Both the position numbers and the translations under genes were made by a program. Positions 1 through 7,435 of a stretch of 64,000 nt of DNA are shown piece after piece. The first letter of the stretch is position 1. Each line of letters begins with the position of its first letter. Source of the DNA: Pontibacillus litoralis JSM 072002 (GTDB lineage: Bacteria; Bacillota; Bacilli; Bacillales; BH030062); the NCBI RefSeq assembly GCF_000775615.1, contig NZ_AVPG01000012.1, positions 27,704-91,703 of the forward strand, written 5' to 3'. A model generated the notes under the pieces. That model did no database searches, was not told the origin of the DNA, and saw only the letters and a list, made by a program, of their open reading frames with translations.

Positions 1-224
1 GTTCCTTGCAAAATGCTCTGTCCAAAGCACAAACGATCGCCACTACGATGTCTCTCAACTTAGACCCTACCCCTACACGAATTATCGAGCTAGTCAATGA
101 AGCACCAGTTCCTTTACAAACCTTCGCTAAATCAGAAGCTGTTAGTCATGCAGAAACGCCAATAGAACCTGGACAACTAACGATCACAGCCAAGGTAAAC
201 GTGCAATTTTATTACAGTGGCTAG
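1..224 (+). CDS. SIMPL domain (DUF541) protein, C-terminal part
   Basis: This is the last ~73 codons of a gene that begins before the window; the frame is open to base 1. The pattern of a long helix (KAQTIATTMSLNL), a proline-bounded segment and a final strand ending PGQLTITAKVNVQFYY resembles the C-terminus of SIMPL/DUF541 proteins, which are secreted or periplasmic oligomeric proteins of poorly defined function. A 16-bp perfect hairpin follows directly. The family call rests on the tail only. Confidence 0.6.
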   Translation, partial: SLQNALSKAQTIATTMSLNLDPTPTRIIELVNEAPVPLQTFAKSEAVSHAETPIEPGQLTITAKVNVQFYYSG

Positions 225-230
225 AACAAA

Positions 231-271
231 AGTAAAGCTGCACTTCATTTGATAAGAAGTGCAGCTTTACT
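231..271. terminator. Hairpin between convergent SIMPL gene and ydbP
   Basis: Perfect 16-bp inverted repeat (231-246 with 256-271) and a 9-nt loop, starting seven bases after the stop codon of the SIMPL gene. The T-rich side is better on the minus strand. It probably serves as a shared terminator for the two convergent genes. Confidence 0.65.
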
Positions 272-300
272 ACGTGAAACATTTTATGTATTACATTCAA

Positions 301-384
301 TTTCCACTTCAACAGGGCGCTTGCTGTGGGGAATCACGCCTCCCGCTATTCCAGCTAGAGTCGCCACGTTCCGTTCCAATCAGG
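301..384 (-). repeat. Degenerate Bacillaceae intergenic repeat (candidate)
   Basis: Read on the minus strand, this locally GC-rich block contains GTGGCGACTC, GGAATAGCGGGAGGCGTGA and TTCCCCACAG in order. I recall the same order of words (GGGGCGACTCC, GGGAATAGC, CGTGAGACCCCGCAG) from dispersed intergenic repeats of many Bacillaceae. It has no open frame of interest and differs in composition from its surroundings. The identification is from memory of the consensus and would need a genome-wide copy search. Confidence 0.45.
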
Positions 385-470
385 ATGCATGAGTGTCTTT
401 TTTCACAAACATTCGCACAACATTTAATAAACATAGGCAATGATTTCAGTGAAAAACACATAAACAATAC

Positions 471-794
471 TTATTTCGTTAATGCTTCAGCCAAAAAGGA
501 CTGCACTTCATCAGGTGTTTTGGCATATGCGCTATGAAGGTGAGCTATTTTCTCCCCATTTTGAAATATTAATATGCTAGGAATGCCCATAACCTCATAT
601 TTCTGTGCTATTTCAGGTAGTTCATCACGATTTACTTCAAACCACTGATAAGCGTTATATGCTTCCACTATATCGCCGATAAACATGTCCATACGTTTGC
701 AATCAGGACACCAATCAGCGGAGAACTTAATTATTACAGGTTGCTTGCTTGTGATTGTTTCGTCAAATACACTTTGTTCATGAATAAATTCCAT
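471..794 (-). CDS. ydbP: Thioredoxin-like protein YdbP
   Basis: A 107-residue cytoplasmic thioredoxin-fold protein, the usual length of the family. The redox motif is C29-P-D-C32 within SADWCPDC, and the cis-proline loop is in MGIPSIL (about residues 69-75). The sequence closely resembles Bacillus subtilis YdbP, a thioredoxin-like protein of unknown partner. The CPDC pair, rather than CGPC, suggests a specialised redox partner. The start has a good GGAGGG site. It is monocistronic and convergent with the SIMPL gene. A TTGATCAAACGTTTGA palindrome lies about 92 bases upstream of the start. Confidence 0.85.
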   Translation of the reverse strand: MEFIHEQSVFDETITSKQPVIIKFSADWCPDCKRMDMFIGDIVEAYNAYQWFEVNRDELPEIAQKYEVMGIPSILIFQNGEKIAHLHSAYAKTPDEVQSFLAEALTK

Positions 795-1113
795 CGTTCT
801 ATTCCCTCCTAATCTTGCTTCTTATTCATTAAACCATAGATGATCCTATAAGAAAACATACTCGCTTAAGAGAGGCTTTGTTTTATTGATCAAACGTTTG
901 AGTAATACGCCTATTTTCAGGTAATTCGCCGTTTCCATCGACCAAAAAACAGACATTCGCATACAGTAATAGTGCATTACGTAATACATGTTGACTGAAA
1001 TACAGTTTAACTCTAATATTCATTAACGCACTGCTCCTAATAGCAATTAGCATCACTACCTCTTTCATTAGAGGCAAACACAGACAGGAAACATTTTAAA
1101 GGAGGAAGGGAAT
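795..1113. other. Intergenic region ydbP-yjcZ
   Basis: Some 319 bases without a convincing gene. It must contain the divergent promoters of ydbP and yjcZ. It holds the palindromic 16-mer TTGATCAAACGTTTGA (886-901) and a near-palindrome around TGCATTACGTAATACA (973-988). A 64-codon minus-strand open frame (883-1077) has a weak ribosome binding site and no recognisable sequence, and I do not accept it as a gene. Confidence 0.5.
886..901. promoter_or_regulatory. Palindromic motif TTGATCAAACGTTTGA, copy 1
   Basis: The core TCAAACGTTTGA is a perfect 12-bp palindrome with a central CG, as in LacI-family operators. The identical 16-mer recurs at 59134-59149. Both copies lie in intergenic DNA upstream of minus-strand genes (ydbP here). 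The regulator is unknown. Confidence 0.35.
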
Positions 1114-1263
1114 ATGCACGGATATTACGGTGGATATGATTGTTGTTATAGCGGTGGCGGATACGGCGGTGGATACGGCGGTGGATACGGTTATGGTAGC
1201 TTCGTGTTAATCGTCGTTCTATTCATCCTATTGATCATTGTTGGTGCAACGGTTTGTCGTTAA
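1114..1263 (+). CDS. yjcZ: YjcZ-family sporulation protein
   Basis: A 49-residue protein, too short for many gene callers. It has a Gly/Tyr-rich N-terminus with three repeats of GYGG type (residues 13-28), then a single hydrophobic helix ([16 protein letters not shown], about 30-45). This layout is diagnostic of the YjcZ/YczN family of tiny membrane proteins made in sporulating Bacillaceae. The ATG at 1114 follows an excellent AGGAGGAAGG site (1099-1108 region). It has its own terminator at 1273-1310. The function within the spore is not known. Confidence 0.85.
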   Translation: MHGYYGGYDCCYSGGGYGGGYGGGYGYGSFVLIVVLFILLIIVGATVCR

Positions 1264-1272
1264 TGTTCCTAT

Positions 1273-1310
1273 AAAGAAAAGCCAGCACATAAACATGCTG
1301 GCTTTTCTTT
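1273..1310. terminator. Bidirectional terminator yjcZ / popT
   Basis: A 15-bp stem (AAAGAAAAGCCAGCA with its complement at 1296-1310) has A-rich and T-rich flanks on both strands, so it can end transcription of both convergent genes. It overlaps the popT stop codon. Confidence 0.85.
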
Positions 1311-2115
1311 AATTATGCTCTATTTTCCCTAACAGATTCGATACAATAAGGCCACCTAACAAGGCAATGACACATAATAGTATATCAACAGGAACTCCTG
1401 GAAAGATAACAATAACAGATCCTAACACCATTCCAATCACTGTTGCAAACGTATAAATAGGATAGTGCTTAAATAAATAGTTAATTCCTTTACTACTTAA
1501 CAATAAGCCAATCATAACGCCTAATCCGACTGTCACGACTCGAGCCATATCTAATTCTTTAATTGCTGTCGTTATGATTGGATATACTCCAATCAACAAC
1601 AATAAAAATGAACCGCTAATACCAGGTAACAACATCGCCATACTTGCCATCCAACCAGAAAAAAATAAAATTACATATTGCCCTATTGTAATCGATTCTC
1701 CCCACGCTTGCGGGTTACCCTCTTGTAAGAAAGCAAGAGAAGCTACAAGGCAAGCACTTATTATCATAAACACGTAATGTATTGGTTTAAAGGTCTTCTT
1801 ATAATCTGCTTCGTGTAATAGAAACGGAATAATACCAATAATTAACCCTAAGAAAAAGTACATCGTAGGCTGCTCGTATGCCTCTAACAGCCACGTAATC
1901 AAGTTCGCCATTGAGAAGATCGCCAACAACATACCAATCCCGAGCGGAATTAAAAAGCGCACGTGCGTCTTCCATTCCTTACTAAAAACACCGTCAATTG
2001 CTGCAATAAGACGGTCATAAATCCCTAAAACAACTGCAATCGTTCCACCGCTCACTCCAGGAACGACATCACTTGTCCCCATCAAAAAACCTCGATATAT
2101 ATTTCTCCACTCCAT
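1309..2115 (-). CDS. popT: DUF368 undecaprenyl-phosphate translocase PopT
   Basis: A 268-residue polytopic membrane protein of the DUF368 family. Members called PopT were shown to return undecaprenyl phosphate across the membrane for cell-wall polymer synthesis, a job shared with DedA-family UptA. The two diagnostic inverted-repeat loops are visible: SDVVPGVSGGT (about residues 15-25) and the MLLPGISGS segment (about 161-169). About eight hydrophobic segments follow the normal pattern. The start is preceded by AAGGAGAT. Immediately upstream on the same strand lies a broken DUF2254 gene, perhaps a former operon partner. Confidence 0.88.
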   Translation of the reverse strand: MEWRNIYRGFLMGTSDVVPGVSGGTIAVVLGIYDRLIAAIDGVFSKEWKTHVRFLIPLGIGMLLAIFSMANLITWLLEAYEQPTMYFFLGLIIGIIPFLLHEADYKKTFKPIHYVFMIISACLVASLAFLQEGNPQAWGESITIGQYVILFFSGWMASMAMLLPGISGSFLLLLIGVYPIITTAIKELDMARVVTVGLGVMIGLLLSSKGINYLFKHYPIYTFATVIGMVLGSVIVIFPGVPVDILLCVIALLGGLIVSNLLGKIEHN

Positions 2116-2130
2116 CTACGTAATCTCCTT

Positions 2131-2955
2131 CTATATTGCGCTTTCTTCCCCGCAGTTTTGTGCCAAGTTACATGCTATCTTTCGTATTAAATCTAAGTCA
2201 CCTTTATGATAAGCTTCTTCCTTCATCCCATCAAGTATATACAATGCAAAATTCCATATAGTGCGTCTTATAGATTGATCATTTACGAGCACTATTTTAT
2301 ACAATGCCTCTAGCACTCCGTTCATGACGGACACATCGTGCTTACCGTACAATCGAATTTGTGTAGAAGCTTTTGTACAATAATTCATGATATGCTTTCG
2401 GAACAACTTCTAAACGAAGCGCTCCATCTTCATCTGTATAATAACGGTCTTCTCTATACTTATGTCCAAGCTTAGCCAAAATAGAACCAATTCGGTTAAT
2501 ACCATTAATGGCTGTATGAGGGTCATTCCTTTCTGGTTATATGGCACGAAGCGCAATTTCCACTAGTTTCTGAATAGAGAACTCGATAGCTTGAACATTT
2601 GTACGCTCCTTACCGATAATAACATAATCTAATGATATATCGTCGTCCAATTCTTTTTTATCGTTTTTAAATCGATAATAGAATAACGGCATTCCTTCCT
2701 CAAGATAATCACCAATTTGAACATGGACATAAATGAATAAGTCATTTTGTTTGGACCAGTGAATAAAAGGCTCATAATCAATATGTTGCACATTACCACT
2801 TTCTGTACTTCTCGTTCATACGTTTCTTTTTCGTATAGTCGTCGTAACACTTCTTCATCCCAATGAGCATGAACGTCATACTTATGAGGCGTCATTAACT
2901 GGTGGTCCACCGTATGTATCGGTTCGGTTTGAATTTTGCCAATTAATTTATTCAC
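2131..2955 (-). pseudogene. DUF2254 membrane protein remnant, multiply broken
   Basis: Three minus-strand frames read in succession give the soluble C-terminal half of a DUF2254 protein. The first has no typical start except a GTG at 2955 (NKLIGKIQTEP). After a frameshift near 2795 comes SGNVQHIDYEPF and GKERTNVQAIEFSIQKLVEIA. A TAA stop follows at 2537-2539 in place of the conserved LSPGxNDPxTA core (the remnant reads RNDPHTAINGINRIGS). A second frameshift near 2355 leads into TQIRLYGKHDVSV and the C-terminus. The N-terminal membrane segments are missing altogether. These lesions make a functional product very unlikely. Confidence 0.85.
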
Positions 2956-3043
2956 TTACAGAATATTACCATACAAGTTTACCCCTAGGTCCTTTCTATA
3001 AACGAAAAAGAAAGAACATAGGGGTAAAAAAGCAATCATCTAT

Positions 3044-3853
3044 TTATCCTAAGGCAACATCTAATGTCATCATAACCGCAAAACCAATCATTAAACTAAT
3101 GGAAGCAATGTTCACATTCCCTTTCTCATGTGAACCAGGAATAATTTCTTTAGCAACAACGAATATCATTGCTCCAGCAGCAAAGCTTAAAGCGTACGGT
3201 AAAATCGGCTCAATGAATATAACAGCAGCAGCACCGATGACCGCTGATATTGGTTCTACCATGCCAGAGAACTGACCAAATAGAAAACTCTTCATCTTGC
3301 CCATCCCATCTCGGTGTAACGGCATCGAAACAGCCGTACCTTCTGGGAAGTTTTGAATACCGATTCCAATCGCTAGCGCAACAGCACCTGCTAGGGTAGC
3401 TCCCGTCTCACCTGAGGCTAGTGCGCCAAAGGCAACCCCAACTGCTAAGCCTTCTGGAATATTGTGCAACGTCATCGAGAATACCAATAAAGCCGTACGA
3501 TTCTTCGCTTTATTATCTTTAATATCATGGAGATATCGATCTGTATTAATAACTGGCAGCATCTTGTCCACTAATAAAAGTAAAAATCCTCCTAACAAGA
3601 AACCTACCACAGCAGGTACCCAGGAAGGAACAGGTCCACCCTCTGCCATTTCAATTGCTGGTGCTAGTAACGACCAATAACTGGCTGCTATCATTACCCC
3701 TCCGGCAAATGCGAGCATGCTATCAAGAAACTTCTGATTCGTTCCTTTCACAAAGAATACTAAAGATGCGCCTAGTGCCGTCATCCCCCACGTAAATAAC
3801 GTACCAATTAACGCTTGCACAATTGGATTTAATTCTACAAATGCTTCAATCAT
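3044..3853 (-). CDS. ZIP family metal transporter (GufA type)
   Basis: A 269-residue membrane protein with about eight transmembrane helices. The metal-binding motifs of ZIP transporters are present: LHNIPEGLAVG in the fourth helix and IQNFPEGTAVS in the fifth, with an acidic/His-rich stretch in between. It should import zinc or another divalent metal. The ATG follows a GAGGTG site. A second, shorter paralogue lies at 8228-8953; the two share the HNxPEG and QNxPEG motifs and the PESH/PGSH ending. No Zur-like box was seen upstream. Confidence 0.85.
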   Translation of the reverse strand: MIEAFVELNPIVQALIGTLFTWGMTALGASLVFFVKGTNQKFLDSMLAFAGGVMIAASYWSLLAPAIEMAEGGPVPSWVPAVVGFLLGGFLLLLVDKMLPVINTDRYLHDIKDNKAKNRTALLVFSMTLHNIPEGLAVGVAFGALASGETGATLAGAVALAIGIGIQNFPEGTAVSMPLHRDGMGKMKSFLFGQFSGMVEPISAVIGAAAVIFIEPILPYALSFAAGAMIFVVAKEIIPGSHEKGNVNIASISLMIGFAVMMTLDVALG

Positions 3854-4018
3854 GATGCTTCACCTCTTCATTGAACTACGCTTTTGCATTAGTGCAATTT
3901 TTGTTGTTTCATACATTTTATATGGTAATACACAAAAAGGTCAACTAAAATCAGTGAAAAGAAAGGAAACGTCCTTATTACAATGGTATACTATTTAATA
4001 CAAGGAGGAGATGAGTTC

Positions 4019-4615
4019 ATGAAGAAGCTTGCCTTTATTATAATAGGGATTTTGTTTCTTACTGCATGCAACGCGGAAGAGAGAACGAGAGAAACGAAGC
4101 TAACGATTGAACCGTTACAACTAACAGAACGGGAAGAAAAATTGGTCAAACAACAGCCAGCGGAGTTGCAAGAATACTTCTTAGTGAATGGAATGTTAAA
4201 CGAATCCGATGACTTAAAGTTAGCTGTTACGAAGATAGAAGACGGAGAACAAACGGAGAAGATGAGTTCTTATGGATTTTTAGAAACGGAATACGATGAT
4301 TACATACTTTCTACTTCAATCTATAACCATTCAAATACCGAAGAAACGTTAGTATTTGGCTCTGATACTAGCTTGAGTTCCAGTACTATTCCCATTCCCA
4401 CCGAGTTCAACTCCTTCACATACGGGAGTATCATTTCCGAAGAAACATCTTTAGAAAAAGGGGAAACGTATCATTTAGCTTACTTGCAAGGCTCTTCAGA
4501 GAACTCCATGTCTACCCCAAGCATTACACCAACAGAGTTAAAAGATATGAAAAATGCGGAATTAGCTTACATCTTTACCATTTCCATTATCGATAAAGAT
4601 CATCATCAACGTTAA
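4019..4615 (+). CDS. Putative lipoprotein, family not recognised
   Basis: A 198-residue exported protein. The N-terminus is a lipoprotein signal peptide (KK, hydrophobic core, lipobox LTAC with Cys17). The start at 4019 is chosen over an upstream ATG because GGAGG (4004-4008) is correctly spaced. The mature part is acidic and Thr/Ser-rich, with a beta-strand pattern in the second half that looks like a small immunoglobulin-like domain. I recognise no catalytic motif. Its 3' end overlaps the convergent DUF1232 gene by 29 bases. Confidence 0.7.
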   Translation: MKKLAFIIIGILFLTACNAEERTRETKLTIEPLQLTEREEKLVKQQPAELQEYFLVNGMLNESDDLKLAVTKIEDGEQTEKMSSYGFLETEYDDYILSTSIYNHSNTEETLVFGSDTSLSSSTIPIPTEFNSFTYGSIISEETSLEKGETYHLAYLQGSSENSMSTPSITPTELKDMKNAELAYIFTISIIDKDHHQR

Positions 4616-4877
4616 ACAACTTACGTAAGGATGGTGGCGCCATTTTCACGATGCGCTGCAGCACAAATGTAAAGACAGCAATATCGTCTATTAAACCAAT
4701 AACACCAAAAATATCAGGAATCGCATCGAATGGCAGTACGAAATAGCCAAACAGAAAAAAAGCGGCTAACCATTTCTTTGACCTACCCACTTCATATGAC
4801 CGAAAAAAAGCAAATAAAAAAGGAATAGACTTCCGTACATTAAATACAAATCTCAACCGTTTCCAAACTTTACGCAT
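4587..4877 (-). CDS. DUF1232 (YkvA-like) membrane protein
   Basis: A 96-residue protein. The DUF1232 core FFLFGYFVLPFDAIPDIFGVIG is clear at about residues 41-62, followed by LIDDIAVFTFVL. The YxxxPxDxIPDxxPxxGxxDD signature marks a small membrane family with no known function. The basic N-terminus suggests membrane insertion with that end inside the cell. The gene overlaps the end of the convergent lipoprotein gene. Confidence 0.85.
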   Translation of the reverse strand: MRKVWKRLRFVFNVRKSIPFLFAFFRSYEVGRSKKWLAAFFLFGYFVLPFDAIPDIFGVIGLIDDIAVFTFVLQRIVKMAPPSLRKLFNVDDDLYR

Positions 4878-4946
4878 TCTCTGTGAACACCTCTCATTAA
4901 ACTCATTTATGCCTCTATTATATCACGATGAAACAGCAGACCGTAA

Positions 4947-4979
4947 AAAAGGAGACTCCCTAACAGAGCCTCCCTTTAC
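4947..4979 (-). terminator. Terminator of yvdD
   Basis: On the minus strand, GGAGGCTC pairs with GAGTCTCC (one G-U pair) around a 6-nt loop and is followed by six T. It overlaps the yvdD stop codon. Confidence 0.75.
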
Positions 4980-5521
4980 ACATGTGATTTACTTAAACGC
5001 TGTAGCAATACCTCTACATTTTCTTCTAAAATCGCCATATTTCGATTATCTTGTGTTAAAAACTTCTCTTGCACCATATGGTCGAATAAGGAAATTAATG
5101 GTGTGTAGTATTGATTTACATTGAGCAAGCCAATCGGTTTATTATGAATACCAATCTGCGCCCACGTATACACTTCGAAGAACTCTTCCATTGTACCTGC
5201 TCCACCTGGCATCGTAATAAATGCATCAGATAATTCGGCCATTTTTGCTTTACGTTTATGCATCGTTTCCACAACGTGTAATTCTGTTAAGTTATGATGA
5301 GCAACTTCACGTTCTACTAATTTGTTTGGAATGACACCAATTGCCTCTCCACCATTCTCTAGAACTGTATCCGCCAACACTCCCATTAAGCCAACACTGG
5401 AACCACCGTACACTAACGTAATTCCTTGCTCCGCTAAAGCTTTACCTAACGCGATAGCGCCTTGTTTATACGCATCGTGATTCCCTAAACGTGAGCCACA
5501 AAATACCGCTATTCGATTCAT
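4976..5521 (-). CDS. yvdD: LOG family protein YvdD (TIGR00730)
   Basis: A 181-residue Rossmann-fold protein of the LOG family. The family hydrolyses nucleoside 5'-monophosphates (cytokinin riboside monophosphates in plants, AMP and others in bacteria) to base and ribose 5-phosphate. The signature MPGGAGTMEE (about residues 109-118) carries the catalytic Glu, and the N-terminal FCGSRLGN loop binds phosphate. Length and motifs are normal. The start follows GAGGTG. It is monocistronic with its own terminator. Confidence 0.85.
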   Translation of the reverse strand: MNRIAVFCGSRLGNHDAYKQGAIALGKALAEQGITLVYGGSSVGLMGVLADTVLENGGEAIGVIPNKLVEREVAHHNLTELHVVETMHKRKAKMAELSDAFITMPGGAGTMEEFFEVYTWAQIGIHNKPIGLLNVNQYYTPLISLFDHMVQEKFLTQDNRNMAILEENVEVLLQRLSKSHV

Positions 5522-5719
5522 TCAAACACCTCTTCACTTTTATATAGGAAACTATGAAATACACCTTATAAAAGTGTAGTGTATTTTGCTACACTTTAAA
5601 AGTAGGTAAATGTTAAAAATATATATGATTATCGTAAGCACATTATGCTACTAATCTATAATGTTCCATTAAGTAGAGTCCAGAAAAAGAATGATAGTAG
5701 ACTAAAGGAGACAATCAGA

Positions 5720-6028
5720 TTGAAAATGCTCAGTAAAATTGCCACGTATAGCCTATGTTTTTTTAGTGGTGTTTTGGCCACACTATGGTACATCTCATCA
5801 AGAAAGCAAAACAGATATACCATTCGGATACCAGTGCAGGAAGCAGAAATTATATCAAAGTGTGAAGAAGAAGCACCGCATTCACTCATTAAAGGAAACA
5901 AAAACGCAAAAGGAGAACGAATTTATCACATTCCAGGAGGACAATTTTATGAAAGAGTTACCGCTGTAGAAACATTTCAAACAGAAGAAGAAGCACAAGC
6001 AAATGGGTATAGAAGATCAAAACGCTAG
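5720..6028 (+). CDS. Membrane-anchored sunset-domain protein
   Basis: A 102-residue protein. A TTG start at 5720 fits the AAAGGAG site at 5704-5710; an upstream ATG at 5645 lacks one. Residues about 6-26 form one transmembrane helix (SLCFFSGVLATLWYI). The C-terminal ~45 residues are the small sunset domain seen at the end of secreted nucleases and other Bacillus surface proteins, recognised by IKGN, KGERIYHIPGG and the EEAQANGYRRSKR ending. The usual Cys is absent here (ETFQTEEEA instead of xxFCTEEEA). Function unknown. A parS-like site follows the gene. Confidence 0.7.
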   Translation: MKMLSKIATYSLCFFSGVLATLWYISSRKQNRYTIRIPVQEAEIISKCEEEAPHSLIKGNKNAKGERIYHIPGGQFYERVTAVETFQTEEEAQANGYRRSKR

Positions 6029-6055
6029 AACGCGCATTATGACAGAAAATATCGA

Positions 6056-6071
6056 CGTTTCACGTGAAACA
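6056..6071. promoter_or_regulatory. parS-like centromere site
   Basis: CGTTTCACGTGAAACA matches the Bacillus parS consensus TGTTNCACGTGAAACA at all defined positions except the first base. It is an almost perfect 16-bp palindrome lying between convergent genes. parS is bound by Spo0J (ParB) and loads SMC; such sites cluster in the origin-side part of Firmicutes chromosomes. Confidence 0.8.
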
Positions 6072-6098
6072 TTTGTAGAATAAAGTAGATTCTTCTCA

Positions 6099-6130
6099 CA
6101 AAAACACGAGCTTTAGGCGCTCGTGTTTTG
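6099..6130. terminator. Bidirectional terminator, sunset gene / MFS gene
   Basis: A perfect 11-bp stem AAAACACGAGC (6101-6111) with GCTCGTGTTTT (6119-6129). It overlaps the stop codon of the MFS gene. Confidence 0.8.
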
Positions 6131-7291
6131 CTTTATGAATGCTGTATTTTCTTTTTTGACTTTTTTCATTGATAGAAACGTAGCACCAAGAGACAAAATA
6201 ATAAACAATCCACCTACTGTTGCATTATACTCAACGGAAGCCCGCTCAATGACAATCGCACCAATAGAAGAGCCGCACGCAATCCCTAGATGAAGAGCAG
6301 AATTATTTAATCCTTGTTGAATATCGGATGATTCCGGAGCCGCTTCTATTAAATAGCTTTGCATCGCTGGAGTAATAGACCAACTTAGCATTCCCCACAC
6401 AATCATAACAACAAGGAACAGTGGAAGAGAGACAGTTGTATAAGGAATGACAAAGATTGTTATCCCAAAGGCCGTAATAATACCAATAATAGCAGGCTTA
6501 GAGCCAAACCGATCTGCTATTACACCTCCTATACCACCACCGGCAACTGCCGCAAAGCCAAATAATAAATAAGCTATGCTTACCCACGTCCCACTTAGCC
6601 CCACAATTGTTTTTAAAAACGGGGTTAAGTATGCGTACAATGTAAGGTGCCCCGTTAGAAAGAGGAATGAAGCACATTGGGCCATCAATATTTTCCGATC
6701 CTTTAGCGTACGTAATTGAACTCGAAGCGGAATTGGCGGTTTCGGTTTAATTGGTTCCATAAACATATATACGCCTAACATTGCAATAACCGTTAATCCC
6801 ATAATCAACACAAACGGAGCACGCCAGCCAAATGCATTTCCTAACATTAATCCAACAGGTACACCTAGTACGAGAGAAGCACTAATTCCCATAAATACAA
6901 CGCCTATGGCACGAGCTCGATAACGCTCCTGTACGATATTAGAAGCCAACGTCAAGCTTAATAAGACGAGTAATGAACCACTAGCTGCCGTAATGATGCG
7001 GGATATCATTAACATCGTATACGTTGTACTAAATACAGCTACCACGATTCCAACTAAAAAGACAGTAATCGAGATAAGTGTTAATTTTTTTCTTTCTATT
7101 TTCGCAGTTACGACGAGTAATATCGGAGCCGATAAAGCAAACACGATGGAAAAAACAGTAATTAGCAAACCTGCCGCACCAATGCTAACACCTAAATCGA
7201 TTGCAATGATATCCAATATTCCTCCAATAATTAATTCCACCACACCTACAACAAATGAAACGATTGTAAGTAAATATACCCGTTTATCCAA
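6113..7291 (-). CDS. MFS transporter, DHA1 type
   Basis: About 392 residues with twelve hydrophobic segments, typical of drug:H+ antiporter-1 or sugar-efflux MFS proteins. The motif-A region between helices 2 and 3 is present but divergent (VTAKIERKKLTL), and GVIADRFGSKP marks the equivalent loop of the second half. I take the TTG at 7291 as start because GGAGGGTGGG is correctly spaced before it; an earlier TTG at 7309 lies on top of that site. It is divergent from a TrmB regulator, with a perfect inverted repeat between them. The substrate is unknown. Confidence 0.8.
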   Translation of the reverse strand: MDKRVYLLTIVSFVVGVVELIIGGILDIIAIDLGVSIGAAGLLITVFSIVFALSAPILLVVTAKIERKKLTLISITVFLVGIVVAVFSTTYTMLMISRIITAASGSLLVLLSLTLASNIVQERYRARAIGVVFMGISASLVLGVPVGLMLGNAFGWRAPFVLIMGLTVIAMLGVYMFMEPIKPKPPIPLRVQLRTLKDRKILMAQCASFLFLTGHLTLYAYLTPFLKTIVGLSGTWVSIAYLLFGFAAVAGGGIGGVIADRFGSKPAIIGIITAFGITIFVIPYTTVSLPLFLVVMIVWGMLSWSITPAMQSYLIEAAPESSDIQQGLNNSALHLGIACGSSIGAIVIERASVEYNATVGGLFIILSLGATFLSMKKVKKENTAFIKQNTSA

Positions 7292-7311
7292 ATTACGCCC
7301 ACCCTCCAATT

Positions 7312-7333
7312 AGTTACTACTATGATAGTAACT
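7312..7333. promoter_or_regulatory. Inverted repeat operator between MFS and trmB
   Basis: A perfect 8-bp inverted repeat AGTTACTA-N6-TAGTAACT directly upstream of the MFS start. On the minus strand it overlaps a possible -10 (TATCAT) placed 18 bases from TTGCTC. It is a likely binding site of the divergently encoded TrmB-type regulator. Confidence 0.5.
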
Positions 7334-7435
7334 TTAGCACCACAAGAGCAAGATAGCAACAGATAATCGGAATATAAACAGTACACATCTATGGTATGAT
7401 GAAATAAATAACGCACGAAATAAGGAGCAAATGAT

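Noticed and set aside
263..280. Second parS-like site (TACGTGAAACA)
   Set aside because: Only the right half matches the consensus; three mismatches on the left side.
883..1077. 64-codon minus-strand open frame between ydbP and yjcZ
   Set aside because: Weak ribosome binding site, no recognisable sequence, and it runs over the palindromic motif at 886-901.
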